A stretch of DNA of 64,000 nucleotides from the NCBI GenBank assembly GCA_965116325.1, contig OZ220675.1, forward strand, positions 62,001 through 126,000, in the 5' to 3' direction. Below, piece by piece: positions 25,769-35,700 of the stretch. The stretch comes from JAGWBF01 sp965116325 (GTDB lineage: Bacteria > Chloroflexota > Dehalococcoidia > Lucifugimonadales > JAGWBF01). Below the pieces are notes generated by a model that did not search any database, was not told where the DNA came from, and saw only the letters and a program-made list of their open reading frames with translations. The first letter of the stretch is position 1, and each line of letters opens with the position of its first letter. The position numbers were made by a program, and so were the translations under genes.

Positions 25769-28700
25769 ATGGCTCTGTCCGGTTTCCACCCCATCATTCA
25801 GAAGTGGTTTTCCAGCCGTTTCGCCGAACCCACCGAGGCCCAGGCTGCAGGCTGGCCGGCCATAGCGGCTGGGCAGCACGCTCTGATAGCAGCGCCCACC
25901 GGCTCCGGCAAGACCCTGACAGCCTTCCTGGCGTGCATCGATCAGCTTGTGCGCCAGGGGCTGGACGAAGGGGGGCTGCCCGACGAGACCCAGGTGGTCT
26001 ATGTTTCCCCGCTGAAGGCTCTATCCAACGACATCCAGCGGAACCTGTCTGCGCCACTGGCCGAGATCGGCGCTCTTGCTAGCGAGTTGGAAGAGCCCCT
26101 GCCCCAGATAACCACCGCGGTCAGGACCGGGGACACCAAGCCCACCGAGCGCCGGAAACAGGCTACCAACCCTCCCCATATCCTGATCACCACCCCCGAG
26201 TCCCTGAACATTCTGCTCACGTCCCACTCGGGCAGGGAGGGCCTGCGCCACGTCAAGACGCTGATACTGGATGAGATTCACGCAGTAGCGGACGATAAGC
26301 GGGGTTCGCACCTTTCCCTATCGGTGGAGCGGTTGTGCGCCCTTGCCGAGGGTCACGTCACCCGCATAGGCTTGTCGGCCACCCAGCGCCCGCTGGAGGA
26401 GACGGCCCGGTTCCTGGTGGGCTCCGGCAATATCGACGCCGATGGGATGCCCAACTGCCGGATAGTCGATATAGGCCATGCCCGCAAGCTGGACCTGGCC
26501 GTAGAGCTGCCCGGGGCAGACCTGGGCCCAATAGCCACTCACGAGCTGTGGGCAGAGAACCTGGATGCCATCGCCGACCTTGTGCGGTCCCACGGCACGA
26601 CCCTGGTGTTCGTCAACACCCGGCGCTTGGTGGAGCGGGTAGCCCGGCAGCTGACGGAACGCCTGGGAGAGCAGGCGGTGGTTGCCCATCATGGCAGCCT
26701 GGCCAGGGCTACCAGGTTCGCGGCCGAAGAAAAGCTCAAGCATGGGGAGGTGAAGGTCTGCGTCACCACCGCTTCCCTGGAGCTGGGCATCGACATAGGT
26801 GTGGTGGACCTGGTCTGCCAGATCGGCTCCCCCCGGTCAATTGCCATTCTCCTGCAGCGCATCGGACGCTCGGGACACACCCTCGGCGCCGTTCCCAAGG
26901 GCCGCCTGTTTCCCCTGACGCGGGACGAGCTGGTAGAGTGCGCCGCCCTGTGCAGAGCAATCAGGAACGATATCCTGGACACCCTCAAGATCCCCCAATG
27001 GCCCCTGGATGTGCTGGCCCAGCAGATAGTTGCGGCCTGCTCCGTCGAGGAGTGGGAGGAGGATGCCCTGTTCGGGTTGGTACGTGGCGCTTATCCATAC
27101 CGGGACTTGCCCAGGGAGAGCTTCGACTCGGTCGTGGAGATGCTGTGGCAGGGATACGCGCCCAGGGAAGGGCGGAGCCGGGCATTGCTGCACCGGGACG
27201 GGGTTGGTCGTATCTTGAAGGGGCGGCGGGGGGCCGGCATCGCCGCCCTGACCAGCGGCGGCGCAATCCCGGAGAACGCGGACTACGATGTCATCGCCGA
27301 CCCGGAAGGCACCTTTGTGGGAACCGTCAACGAGGACTTCGCTATAGAGAGCATGGCCGGCGATGTGTTCCTGCTGGGGAATACCCCCTGGAAGATACGG
27401 CGGATCGAGAGCGGCAAGGTGCGGGTCGAAGATGCCCAGGGGCAAGCGCCTACCATCCCCTTCTGGCTGGGTGAAGCCCCCGGGCGCACTTGTGAGCTGT
27501 CCGAGGAGATCTCCGGGCTGAAGGAAGAGGTAGAAGAGCAGATGGATTCCGGGGATGGTGTCCGGGACTGGATAGCGTCCGAGTGCAGCGTGTCCGCCGA
27601 GGCCGGCCGCCAGATCGTCGAGTACCTGGAGGAGGGCAAGCGAGTCTTAGGCATGGTGCCCACCGCCCGAAGGATAGTGGCCGAGCGGTTCTTTGATGAG
27701 AGCGGCGGGATGCAGCTTGTCATCCATTCCCCCTTCGGTGCAAGGATCAACCGGGCTTGGGGCATGGCCCTGCGCAAGTCCATCTGCCGTACCTTCAACT
27801 TCGAGCTCCAAGCGGCCGCCACCGATGACGGCATCAACTTCTCCCTTGGGCCGAACCTGTCCTTCCCTCTCGACGAGGTGTTCACCTACCTGAGCTCTTC
27901 CATGGTGGAGGATGTTCTCAGGGCGGCCATACTTCAGGCCCCCATGTTCGTCACCCGCTGGCGATGGAACGCCACGAGGGCCCTGGCTATTCTGCGATTC
28001 AGCGGTGGTGGCAAGGTGCCGGCCCCGTTGCAGCGCATGCGCTCCGACGACCTCTTAGCCGCTGTGTTCCCCGCCCAGGTGCAGTGCCAGGACAACCGGT
28101 TCGACGCCGACATTGAGCTTCCCGACCATCCCCTGGTGTTCGAGACCATGCGGGACTGCCTCACCGAAGCATCGGATGTGGAAGGCCTTGTCCAGGTGTT
28201 GTCGGCCATTGAGCGAGAAGAGATCGAGGTGTACGCCCGGGACACGGTGCAGCCGTCGGTCTTCTCCCACCAGATACTCAACGCCATGCCCTACGCCTTC
28301 TTGGACGACGCACCCCTGGAGGAGAGGCGGGCGAGGGCTGTGTCCCTGCGACGTGCCCTTCCCGAGCACGAACGGGAGCTGGGTTCCCTGGACCCTGCGA
28401 CTATAGAGCATGAGAGCCGCAACGCCTGGCCTTCCATGCGGGACGCTTTTGAGCTCCTTGATGCTCTGTCCAGTTTGGGGCTGCTGGTGGAATCGGATGT
28501 CCTCGATCCCAAGGAAGGTGTTCCTAAGGAAGACTTGAACGACCTGTTGTCTCGGCTGATCGAGGAAGGCCGGGTGTCCAGGCTGGACCTGGGAGACGGC
28601 ACCGTTGGCTGGATAGGAGCCGAGAGTGGGGGACGAATCCGGGCAGCCTATTCGGATGCGGTGTTTGGCCCTGGGGCGGCCGACATCCCCCTTGCCGAAG

Positions 28701-30064
28701 ACGGGGTTACGCGGGAAGAGGCGGTGCTTGAGCTGATCAGGGGGCGGGTGGAGTGCTCAGGCCCGGTCACCATCGAAGGTCTGGCCAGGGACCTGCACTT
28801 GGACCTGCCCCATGTGGCGATTGCCCTAGCCACGCTGGAGACGGAAGGGATGGTCCTCCGGGGTCACTTCACCCCTGGCATCTTCGAAGAGGAGTTCTGC
28901 AACAGGAGAATCCTGGCCCGCATCCACAGGGCAACCATCAGCCAGCTAAGAAGGCAGATCGAACCGGTCTTCCAGTCAACATTCCTGCAGTACCTGTTCC
29001 GGTGGCAGCACGTTGGAAGCCCCAGGCAGGTTTCCGGCGAAGGAGGCCTGCTGGAGGTCATCGGCCAGCTCCAGGGCTACGAAGCCGCCGCTGGGTCCTG
29101 GGAGCGGGAGATACTCCCATCGCGGGTTGCAGACTACCGGGCATCCACCATGGACCTGTTGAGCCTGCGCGGCGAGGTCGTATGGGGACGCTTCGACCGG
29201 AGCCCGGAAAACGGTCACCCAGGCGACGGGCACTTCCCCCTGACCCGCGCCACCCCTATAGGCCTTGCCCTCAGGGATTCCCTGGACTGGCTTCTTACGC
29301 CAGCCGATGAAGAAATGGCGCCCGGAAATGGGGGAGCTTCGGAGGTCCTTGCCTTCCTGCGGAGGCGGGGCGCATCCTTCATGGCGGAGATGGTGTCAGG
29401 CACCAGACGGCTGCCCAGCGATGTGGAGGAGGTGCTCTGGCAGCTGGCCGCCGCCGGCTGGGTAACGTCGGACGGGCTGGAGCCTCTGCGCCATCGCATC
29501 GAGGGCAGCAGCAACAACGGACGCAGGGCGAGCCGGCGGAGAAGAGAGCTGCGGCGACGGAACACAGGGTACAGCCGGTGGTCCATCTTGCAGCCCATAG
29601 CTCCATCTGAGCAGAGAGTCGAGGCCCATGCCAAGCAGCTGCTGAGGAGATACGGGGTGCTTTGCGCTGAGCTGCTGGCCCGGGAGACCCAGGCCCCCCG
29701 GTGGCGGGACTTGGTGCATGTGCTCCGGCAGATGGAGATGCGGGGTGAGATTCGAGGAGGCAGGTTTGTGGCAGGACTGGTTGGTGAGCAGTTCGCTCTT
29801 CCTGAGGCTATCGAAATGCTCCGGCAGGTGAAGAACCAGGGGCCAACGGGTGAGAGGGCTGTCATTTCCGCCTGCGATCCCCTGAACCTGGTGGGCATTC
29901 TCACGCCGGGGGAAAGGGTGCCCGCTCTTCTGGGCAACAAGGTGGCATTCAAGGACGGGGTTTTGTCACCGGTTGACGAAGGCAGCGAACCAAACGCCAA
30001 TGTGGACTACGACGACATCGACACTGCACCTGCACCTGAGAAAAAAGCGCCGTCCCTGCCCTGA
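25769..30064 (+). CDS. lhr: Lhr-type superfamily 2 DNA helicase
   Basis: The 1431-residue protein has SF2 motifs: a Q-like FAEPTEAQ, Walker A AAPTGSGKT (residues 41-49), DEIH near 167, LSATQRPLEET near 205, LELGIDIG, and motif VI QRIGRSGHT. These are followed by the Lhr-specific winged-helix and beta-barrel regions and a long C-terminal domain, as in the Lhr proteins of actinobacteria (about 1500 residues). Lhr is a 3'-to-5' single-strand-DNA translocase/helicase used in repair. The start at ATG 25769 has no ribosome site, but TACACT lies 6 bases upstream, so a leaderless transcript is possible. The gene stands alone on its strand. Confidence 0.93.
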   Translation: MALSGFHPIIQKWFSSRFAEPTEAQAAGWPAIAAGQHALIAAPTGSGKTLTAFLACIDQLVRQGLDEGGLPDETQVVYVSPLKALSNDIQRNLSAPLAEIGALASELEEPLPQITTAVRTGDTKPTERRKQATNPPHILITTPESLNILLTSHSGREGLRHVKTLILDEIHAVADDKRGSHLSLSVERLCALAEGHVTRIGLSATQRPLEETARFLVGSGNIDADGMPNCRIVDIGHARKLDLAVELPGADLGPIATHELWAENLDAIADLVRSHGTTLVFVNTRRLVERVARQLTERLGEQAVVAHHGSLARATRFAAEEKLKHGEVKVCVTTASLELGIDIGVVDLVCQIGSPRSIAILLQRIGRSGHTLGAVPKGRLFPLTRDELVECAALCRAIRNDILDTLKIPQWPLDVLAQQIVAACSVEEWEEDALFGLVRGAYPYRDLPRESFDSVVEMLWQGYAPREGRSRALLHRDGVGRILKGRRGAGIAALTSGGAIPENADYDVIADPEGTFVGTVNEDFAIESMAGDVFLLGNTPWKIRRIESGKVRVEDAQGQAPTIPFWLGEAPGRTCELSEEISGLKEEVEEQMDSGDGVRDWIASECSVSAEAGRQIVEYLEEGKRVLGMVPTARRIVAERFFDESGGMQLVIHSPFGARINRAWGMALRKSICRTFNFELQAAATDDGINFSLGPNLSFPLDEVFTYLSSSMVEDVLRAAILQAPMFVTRWRWNATRALAILRFSGGGKVPAPLQRMRSDDLLAAVFPAQVQCQDNRFDADIELPDHPLVFETMRDCLTEASDVEGLVQVLSAIEREEIEVYARDTVQPSVFSHQILNAMPYAFLDDAPLEERRARAVSLRRALPEHERELGSLDPATIEHESRNAWPSMRDAFELLDALSSLGLLVESDVLDPKEGVPKEDLNDLLSRLIEEGRVSRLDLGDGTVGWIGAESGGRIRAAYSDAVFGPGAADIPLAEDGVTREEAVLELIRGRVECSGPVTIEGLARDLHLDLPHVAIALATLETEGMVLRGHFTPGIFEEEFCNRRILARIHRATISQLRRQIEPVFQSTFLQYLFRWQHVGSPRQVSGEGGLLEVIGQLQGYEAAAGSWEREILPSRVADYRASTMDLLSLRGEVVWGRFDRSPENGHPGDGHFPLTRATPIGLALRDSLDWLLTPADEEMAPGNGGASEVLAFLRRRGASFMAEMVSGTRRLPSDVEEVLWQLAAAGWVTSDGLEPLRHRIEGSSNNGRRASRRRRELRRRNTGYSRWSILQPIAPSEQRVEAHAKQLLRRYGVLCAELLARETQAPRWRDLVHVLRQMEMRGEIRGGRFVAGLVGEQFALPEAIEMLRQVKNQGPTGERAVISACDPLNLVGILTPGERVPALLGNKVAFKDGVLSPVDEGSEPNANVDYDDIDTAPAPEKKAPSLP

Positions 30065-30111
30065 GGGGCAGTCGCTAATACCTTGGCCCCAAGGCACCGG
30101 GCTTCCAGGGA

Positions 30112-30918
30112 TCAGGTGCCGATGTGGAGAGTGTCGGTGACGTTCTGCACCGAGCGAATGATGGACATTGCGGTTAAGCGCCCGGTCTTGGGGTTCTCAG
30201 AGGGTTCGTTCTCTATGTGAATCCGGAGCAGGCCGAACTCCCCCTCGATCTCTATGTCATGGCAGTTCCGCTCCAGCCCCGGCACAGCTATGACCTTGAT
30301 CATGGTCTGGTCCGGACCCAGCCCGGCGAGGCTGACCGCCGCCGACACGTTCAGGTTGGCGGGGAATCCGATGCAAGCTTGACGGGCCGTCCCTACCAGC
30401 AGCTCGGTCTCCTCGGACAGACCCTCCAGGCTGATGTTGTTTTCGATCAGATAGGGAGCGCCCTCTAAAGCCCTTGGGGGTTTCCTGGACTCCATCATCA
30501 CGCTGGTCACCCTGCCTACGCAGGCCGACTTTATGCCGTCCAGCCCGGCGATGGCGCCCGAAGGGGCATGGAGCTGGCAGCCGGTGGAACGGGAAAGATC
30601 TATGATCTCAGGATGCTCAAGCAGGGCGCCCACGCTGATAACCATCAGGTCCTTCCCCCCAGAGAAAGCCTCCCGGGCCAGCTCCGGCACCACATGTCCC
30701 CCGGCAGTCTCCACCAGCAGGTCGGAGCTGGCGATCAGCTCATCCCTGTCCAGGTAGGGGGGAGGCGTCTGCATGGTGCCCAAAAATGAGCGGGCTTTCT
30801 CTTCGTTGCGGCTGGTCACCCCAGCAACCCTTGCGCCCAAGCTCCCAGACTCCCCGGCTTTCAGCAGGGCCGTGCCGATCGCCCCGCAACCGACTATGCC
30901 TATGGACTTCGTTGGCAT
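30112..30918 (-). CDS. nadX: L-aspartate dehydrogenase (NadX) family protein
   Basis: The 268-residue protein has the Rossmann start SIGIVGCGAIGTALLK, then LLVETAGGHVVPELA, SVGALLEHPEI, HAPSGAIAGLDGIKSA and FPANLNVSAAVSLAGLGPD. These are diagnostic of the NadX/aspartate-dehydrogenase fold, which oxidises aspartate to iminoaspartate for NAD synthesis. No nadA or nadC is nearby. It is the last gene of the minus-strand apr-qmo block, 43 bases after qmoC, so it may be co-transcribed. A different amino-acid substrate is possible. Confidence 0.83.
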   Translation of the reverse strand: MPTKSIGIVGCGAIGTALLKAGESGSLGARVAGVTSRNEEKARSFLGTMQTPPPYLDRDELIASSDLLVETAGGHVVPELAREAFSGGKDLMVISVGALLEHPEIIDLSRSTGCQLHAPSGAIAGLDGIKSACVGRVTSVMMESRKPPRALEGAPYLIENNISLEGLSEETELLVGTARQACIGFPANLNVSAAVSLAGLGPDQTMIKVIAVPGLERNCHDIEIEGEFGLLRIHIENEPSENPKTGRLTAMSIIRSVQNVTDTLHIGT

Positions 30919-30961
30919 GGTGCGTACCCTCCCCCGGCTGTCGCGGGATAGCCAGTGCGTG

Positions 30962-32194
30962 TTATCTCAGCGTCTCAGTGTACATCGTAACCAACTCGCT
31001 GTCCGAAGTCAGGGAGGTCTCCTGCTTTCCAGGAGTGCGCCCCGTCATCCTCGCGTGGGTCAGGGCGAGGGTGCGGTAGACGATGTGGGCGAACTTGGTG
31101 AAAGGCAGGTAGGTGAACAGCATAAAGTAGAAGAGCAGGTGCACCAGGTACAAGGCGTAGGACGTTACAAGCAAGTCGCCAAAGCGGACGAACTGGACCG
31201 CGAAACCGGTTATCGTCACCGCGTAGAGGATTCCGACGAAATACCAGTCGAAGTAGCCCGAGGCCCCGGCCTGCTTGGGGCGGGCCAGACGCCTCCACAC
31301 CAGCCAGGAAAGACCGAAAAGAAGCAGAAACCCTCCCGTGTTGCCGATCACCTTGATAGGGTCGTTGATGGGCAGGGACAGCTCCTTATTCAGGAACTGG
31401 GTGTAAATGAAGGCGAGGGTCGTAGCTACGAACAGGAGCAGGAAGCCGTAGAAGACCCCCATGTGGGCGTGGCCCCTCGGCTTGTTAGCCCGGCAGAAGC
31501 GGAAGAAGCGATGGGTTGCGATGTCCACCAGCGTGAATGCAAGGCTGGGGATGAATCCTCTTTGGACGGTCGCTGACTGGGCATCATTTATGGCCCGCCA
31601 GAAGCGCCTCCCTGCGACGGCGAGGACACCGACGGCAAACCCTACGGCGATGATGGAAAAGGCGTCGATGTATATGTGGGGAATGAAGGCCTCGAAGAGA
31701 ATTCCCTTGCCGAACTCCTCCTCCAGGGCTGCCCTTTCGGGAAAGACCAACCCTCCATTGGGTATAAGGACCGCGAACACCAGCAGGAGGGCCGTCAGTA
31801 GGGTGGGAGGGACTAAGGCCAGGGGCAGCATCTTCGGCGCGCTAGCGGCTTTCGAAAGCCACTTGGGGAACGAGTAGTGCTCGATCTGGAAGTGGCGCAA
31901 CGCAGCCATCAGGTCCCCGGGCATGGCGCCCCGGGGGCAGTGGGTGTTGCACTCGTTGCACTGGTGGCACAGCCACGCATCCCCGTCCGAAGCCAGCTTA
32001 TCGGACAGCCCCCACTGGGCCCAGGCCATCTCCTTGCGGGGGAATGCGCTGGTGTCGGGGGTCAGGGGACAAACGACTGAGCAGGTGCCGCACTGGTAGC
32101 ACTTGCTGAGGTGCTCGGCGCCCAGCGTCAGTATCTGCTGCTTTGCGCCGGTGTCGGGGACGGTCAGGAGTGGCAGTGAGCTAGCTTGTTCCAT
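30962..32194 (-). CDS. qmoC: QmoC, membrane subunit of the Qmo complex (HdrC-HdrE fusion)
   Basis: The 410-residue protein starts with two [4Fe-4S] motifs: CYQCGTCSVVCP and CHQCNECNTHCP (HdrC-like, residues about 32-90). It continues with about six membrane segments of the NarI/HdrE cytochrome b type, including HIYIDAFSIIAVGF and HAHMGVFYGFLLLF. The C-terminal membrane part ends near HIVYRTLAL. The fusion is diagnostic of QmoC, which passes electrons between quinone and the cytoplasmic AprBA enzyme. The position after qmoB (14 bases) supports it. The ribosome site is weak. Confidence 0.93.
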   Translation of the reverse strand: MEQASSLPLLTVPDTGAKQQILTLGAEHLSKCYQCGTCSVVCPLTPDTSAFPRKEMAWAQWGLSDKLASDGDAWLCHQCNECNTHCPRGAMPGDLMAALRHFQIEHYSFPKWLSKAASAPKMLPLALVPPTLLTALLLVFAVLIPNGGLVFPERAALEEEFGKGILFEAFIPHIYIDAFSIIAVGFAVGVLAVAGRRFWRAINDAQSATVQRGFIPSLAFTLVDIATHRFFRFCRANKPRGHAHMGVFYGFLLLFVATTLAFIYTQFLNKELSLPINDPIKVIGNTGGFLLLFGLSWLVWRRLARPKQAGASGYFDWYFVGILYAVTITGFAVQFVRFGDLLVTSYALYLVHLLFYFMLFTYLPFTKFAHIVYRTLALTHARMTGRTPGKQETSLTSDSELVTMYTETLR

Positions 32195-32208
32195 AGTGCG
32201 GTCCCGGC

Positions 32209-34350
32209 CTAAAACCCCCTATATGGGTTAGGCCCCATATCTTTCAGGTTTTGGGCGAACTCATCCACCACGCCCGGAATCTTCTGGTAATCGGTTATCT
32301 CCATTTCCATGGCAACAACCCGCTCGGGCTCCAGCATCTGTCGTGTCAGAGTCTCCTGGATGTTGGCCATGCGTTTCATGGCCAACTCGCTGCCGTGGAT
32401 GAAGTGGCACTGATAGTCGTCGCCGGTCTTGCACCCCATGAGCATGACCCCATCGATTCCCCTGGCAAGGGCATCGGTCACCAGCACTATGTTCAGGGAG
32501 CCCAGGCACCTGAGGGGAATGATCCTCAGGCTGGCATCGTACTCCAGGCCGTTGACTCCCGCCAGGTCGAAGGCCGGCTGGGCGTCGTTCTCGCACACGA
32601 AGGCCAGGATCCTGGGTATGGAGTCGTCCTCGGGGAATTTTATCGCTCGTATCATCGACGATAGCTGGTCAACGTTGTAGTTTTCGAAAGAGATGACCCG
32701 AACCGGGCAGGCGCCCATGCAGATGCCGCATCGACGGCATCTGCTGGGGTTCAGCTGGGGATAACGTCGCTCATCCACTTCGATAGCGCCAAATGGGCAC
32801 TCTTCGCTGCAGCGTCCGCACTGGGTGCATCCCTGGAGCAGGGTGGTGGGAAGGGACAGGTCGCTGGTCCTGGGATGGACGGCTCCACCCTGGGCCGCCT
32901 GCTTCAGGCTTTGGATGGCTTTCAGTGCGGCACCTGTGGCATCCTCCCGCGCCGCGGTGACATCCATGGCTTCCCGTGTGCACCCGGCGGCGTATATGCC
33001 AGTGCGGCGGGTCTCGTAGGGGAAGCAGATGTAGTTGGAGTCGGCGAACCCCCTGGCATCGACGGGCAGCTCCTTGCCTTGCCGGTATTCCAGCTGGAGG
33101 ATGCTGCTGTCCAGGCTGTTGGGCACCATTCCCGTGGGCAGAACCACTAGATCGACGGCGATCTGTATGCTGCCGCCAACCAATGTGTTGTCCACTTCGG
33201 CAATCATACCGCCTAAGGGGCCCTCGGCGATTTGGGTCACCTTCCCCTTGCTGAACAGGACGTTGGGCGCTTCCTGAATGGCGCGGTAGTAGATCTCCAT
33301 CTGCCCCGGCGTGATCATGTGGTCGTAGATGACGTAGCAGACGGCGTCGGGGTTGGCTTGGCGAACGTAGTCGATCTGCTTCAGCATGACCAGATCGTTC
33401 ACCACTGAGCCGTAGGGCGTGCCGCCGTCAACTCCCGAGTCGGGGTGCTGAACGAAGAGCACCTGTCGAGGCGGTTTGCCGTCCGAGGGGCGAAGGATGG
33501 GCGAGTTGGATGCCAGGTCTTCCATGGCGATGCTGTCTATGACATCGGGAAGGACGCCGTACCCCAGGTGGGATGCGCCGGACATATCTTGAGGCTGCCA
33601 GCCGGCTGCCACGACAATGGCGCCTGCCGATTCCGTCGATAGGGAGCCCTCGCGTTCCAGCTCAACGACAAAGGCCCCGGGCTGACCTGAAATCCGGTGA
33701 ACGACGCTTGATGTGGCGATCCTTATCTTGGGATGGTCCTGCACAGCCTGCACCATCTCACCGATTTGGGAAGCCTGGAGGCTCTGGTAGGGTGGACTAT
33801 TGGGATAAGACAGGGAGAAACGGGCCATCCAGCCGCCGAGCGCAGCCTCTTTCTCCACCAGGAGCACGTCGGACCCTGCCTTGGCTGCTTCGATAGAGGC
33901 GGTGAGGCCAGCGACGCCCCCACCGATGACGAGCAGGGAGTGGTCGATAGACACTTGTCTGGCTTCGGGGACCTGGCTCTTCTGAGCGCGGACTACGCCC
34001 ATGCGCAGGTAGTCTTCGGCCAATGCCTGGGTCTCCTCGGTGTTGGGTGGCTTGCTCCAAGCCACCTGCTCTCGCAAGTCCACCCGCTCTACGGCCTTGG
34101 TCTGCAGGCTATCGGGTGTGAACACATCCCAGTTGACCCTGCCGGAGCAGGCGGCGATCAAAGCGGTGTCCACAGGGTGATTGCGAAGGTCTTCCCGCAG
34201 GTACTCGACCCCTTCCGGGACGCACAAGGGCGTGTGAACAGAAGCGTCGCCCTCGGACTCCTCCGCGGCCACATCCGCCAGTTTCTGCGCGTCGAGGCAC
34301 TCTCCAATGCCGCATCCTGTGCAGATGTAGGAACGTATGGTATCAGCCAA
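32209..34350 (-). CDS. qmoB: QmoB, HdrA-like flavoprotein subunit with MvhD domain
   Basis: The 713-residue protein has an N-terminal CTGCGIGECLD region, an FAD-binding GGGVAGLTASIEAA motif near residue 140, two ferredoxin clusters (CTQCGRCSEECP and CRRCGICMGACP) and a C-terminal MvhD-like domain with LMGCKTGDDYQCHF. This domain order is that of QmoB in aprBA-qmoABC operons. Translation starts at TTG 34350, four bases after the qmoA stop, with GGCAGGAG upstream, so qmoA and qmoB are coupled. Confidence 0.93.
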   Translation of the reverse strand: MADTIRSYICTGCGIGECLDAQKLADVAAEESEGDASVHTPLCVPEGVEYLREDLRNHPVDTALIAACSGRVNWDVFTPDSLQTKAVERVDLREQVAWSKPPNTEETQALAEDYLRMGVVRAQKSQVPEARQVSIDHSLLVIGGGVAGLTASIEAAKAGSDVLLVEKEAALGGWMARFSLSYPNSPPYQSLQASQIGEMVQAVQDHPKIRIATSSVVHRISGQPGAFVVELEREGSLSTESAGAIVVAAGWQPQDMSGASHLGYGVLPDVIDSIAMEDLASNSPILRPSDGKPPRQVLFVQHPDSGVDGGTPYGSVVNDLVMLKQIDYVRQANPDAVCYVIYDHMITPGQMEIYYRAIQEAPNVLFSKGKVTQIAEGPLGGMIAEVDNTLVGGSIQIAVDLVVLPTGMVPNSLDSSILQLEYRQGKELPVDARGFADSNYICFPYETRRTGIYAAGCTREAMDVTAAREDATGAALKAIQSLKQAAQGGAVHPRTSDLSLPTTLLQGCTQCGRCSEECPFGAIEVDERRYPQLNPSRCRRCGICMGACPVRVISFENYNVDQLSSMIRAIKFPEDDSIPRILAFVCENDAQPAFDLAGVNGLEYDASLRIIPLRCLGSLNIVLVTDALARGIDGVMLMGCKTGDDYQCHFIHGSELAMKRMANIQETLTRQMLEPERVVAMEMEITDYQKIPGVVDEFAQNLKDMGPNPYRGF

Positions 34351-34354
34351 GGAG

Positions 34355-35629
34355 TTAGCTCCTGCCCATGCCGGCTGTGGATTTAAGGGCCGCCCCCGTT
34401 CCGTCGCGAACGCTGGAAACGACGTCCATGGGCCTCCGGGTTACCCCAGAAATGTAGATTCCCTCGGGCTGCCCATCCAGGGCGAAACCGTATTCGTCCT
34501 TTTTCAGGTCAAGGCCGGGAATCTCTTGCCCTCCAATGTTTGGGACCATCCCGGTTGCAAGGACGACCATGTCCACGGGAACCCGTACCTTCCGGCCCCC
34601 CAGCATGTCGTCAGCCTCAACTACAAGGTCATGGGAATTGGGGTCCTCTTCTATGCCCGCCACCTTCCCCTTCACCAGGGTCACGCCGTCGTCCTTTTCA
34701 ATGCGCCGGAAGAAATCGGTGTAGGACCCGGTTGCCCTCATGTCGATATAGAAGATGTAGGCTTGGGAATCGGGGTACTGCTCCCGCAGGTATGTGGCCT
34801 CCTTGAGGGACGAGAGGCAGCAGATAGCGGAGCAGTATGGTAGGTGGTTTACGTCCCTGGAGCCGGCGCACTGCACGAAAGCGATCCGCTTGACGGGCTT
34901 TCCATCGGAGGGGCGGACGATGGCTCCTTTGGTGGGGCCGTTGGCAGAGGCCAACCTCTCCATCATGACGTTGTTGATCACGTTGGGGTATTGTCCGAAG
35001 CCCAGGAATTCGATCTTGGATGCATCGTAGGGCGACCAGCCCGTGGCTACGATAATCGACCCGACGGTCAGATCCATGGTGCGGGAGGCCATGTGGAGGT
35101 CGATGGCATCGGTGGGGCAGACCTCCACGCACTTGTTGCAGGTGTCGCCCAGGCATGCGTCTCCGTCCAGCACGTACTTCATGGGGAAGGCCATCTCATG
35201 GGGCAGATAGATGGCCTTGGTTGTGTCCATGCCGTAGTTGAAACTGTTGGGCATATCCACGGGGCACACGGGGGAACACTGGCCGCAGGCGGTGCAACGG
35301 TCCGCATGGACGAACCTGGGGTTCAGCCTGATGGAAACGTTGAAGCTGCCAGCGCGTCCCGATACGTTCTCGACCTCTGCCTGGGTGAACAGCTTCAGGT
35401 AGCGATGCCCCGACCGGATGCGCCGGAAATTTATCTCCAGGCCGCAATATGGCGGGCACAGCTTGGGGAAGTACCGGTGGAAACCCGCCACCCGCCCGCC
35501 GATATATGCTTCCTTTTCGACGAGGAACACGTCGTGGCCCGCTTCCTGGGCTTCTATGGCGGCGGTCATGCCGGCCATGCCTCCTCCGATGACCAGGACT
35601 GCGGCTTCATTGGAAACTGGGTCTTGCAT
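34355..35629 (-). CDS. qmoA: QmoA, HdrA-like flavoprotein subunit
   Basis: The 424-residue protein has FAD-binding GGGMAGMTAAIEAQ, then GFHRYFPKLCPPYCGLE (the Qmo/Hdr signature), ferredoxin-type CTACGQCSPVCPVDMP and CNKCVEVCP, and FVQCAGSRD, CCLSSLKEA. These identify the smaller HdrA-like subunit of Qmo. Qmo couples the quinone pool to AprBA. GGAG precedes ATG 35629. It lies 71 bases after aprA and four before qmoB. Confidence 0.94.
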   Translation of the reverse strand: MQDPVSNEAAVLVIGGGMAGMTAAIEAQEAGHDVFLVEKEAYIGGRVAGFHRYFPKLCPPYCGLEINFRRIRSGHRYLKLFTQAEVENVSGRAGSFNVSIRLNPRFVHADRCTACGQCSPVCPVDMPNSFNYGMDTTKAIYLPHEMAFPMKYVLDGDACLGDTCNKCVEVCPTDAIDLHMASRTMDLTVGSIIVATGWSPYDASKIEFLGFGQYPNVINNVMMERLASANGPTKGAIVRPSDGKPVKRIAFVQCAGSRDVNHLPYCSAICCLSSLKEATYLREQYPDSQAYIFYIDMRATGSYTDFFRRIEKDDGVTLVKGKVAGIEEDPNSHDLVVEADDMLGGRKVRVPVDMVVLATGMVPNIGGQEIPGLDLKKDEYGFALDGQPEGIYISGVTRRPMDVVSSVRDGTGAALKSTAGMGRS

Positions 35630-35700
35630 GTTACTCCGCTGGCAGCATTGGGCCGATTAAGACTGGTCTGCGGGAGGGCCTAGCCGGTCCGCAGGCTATT

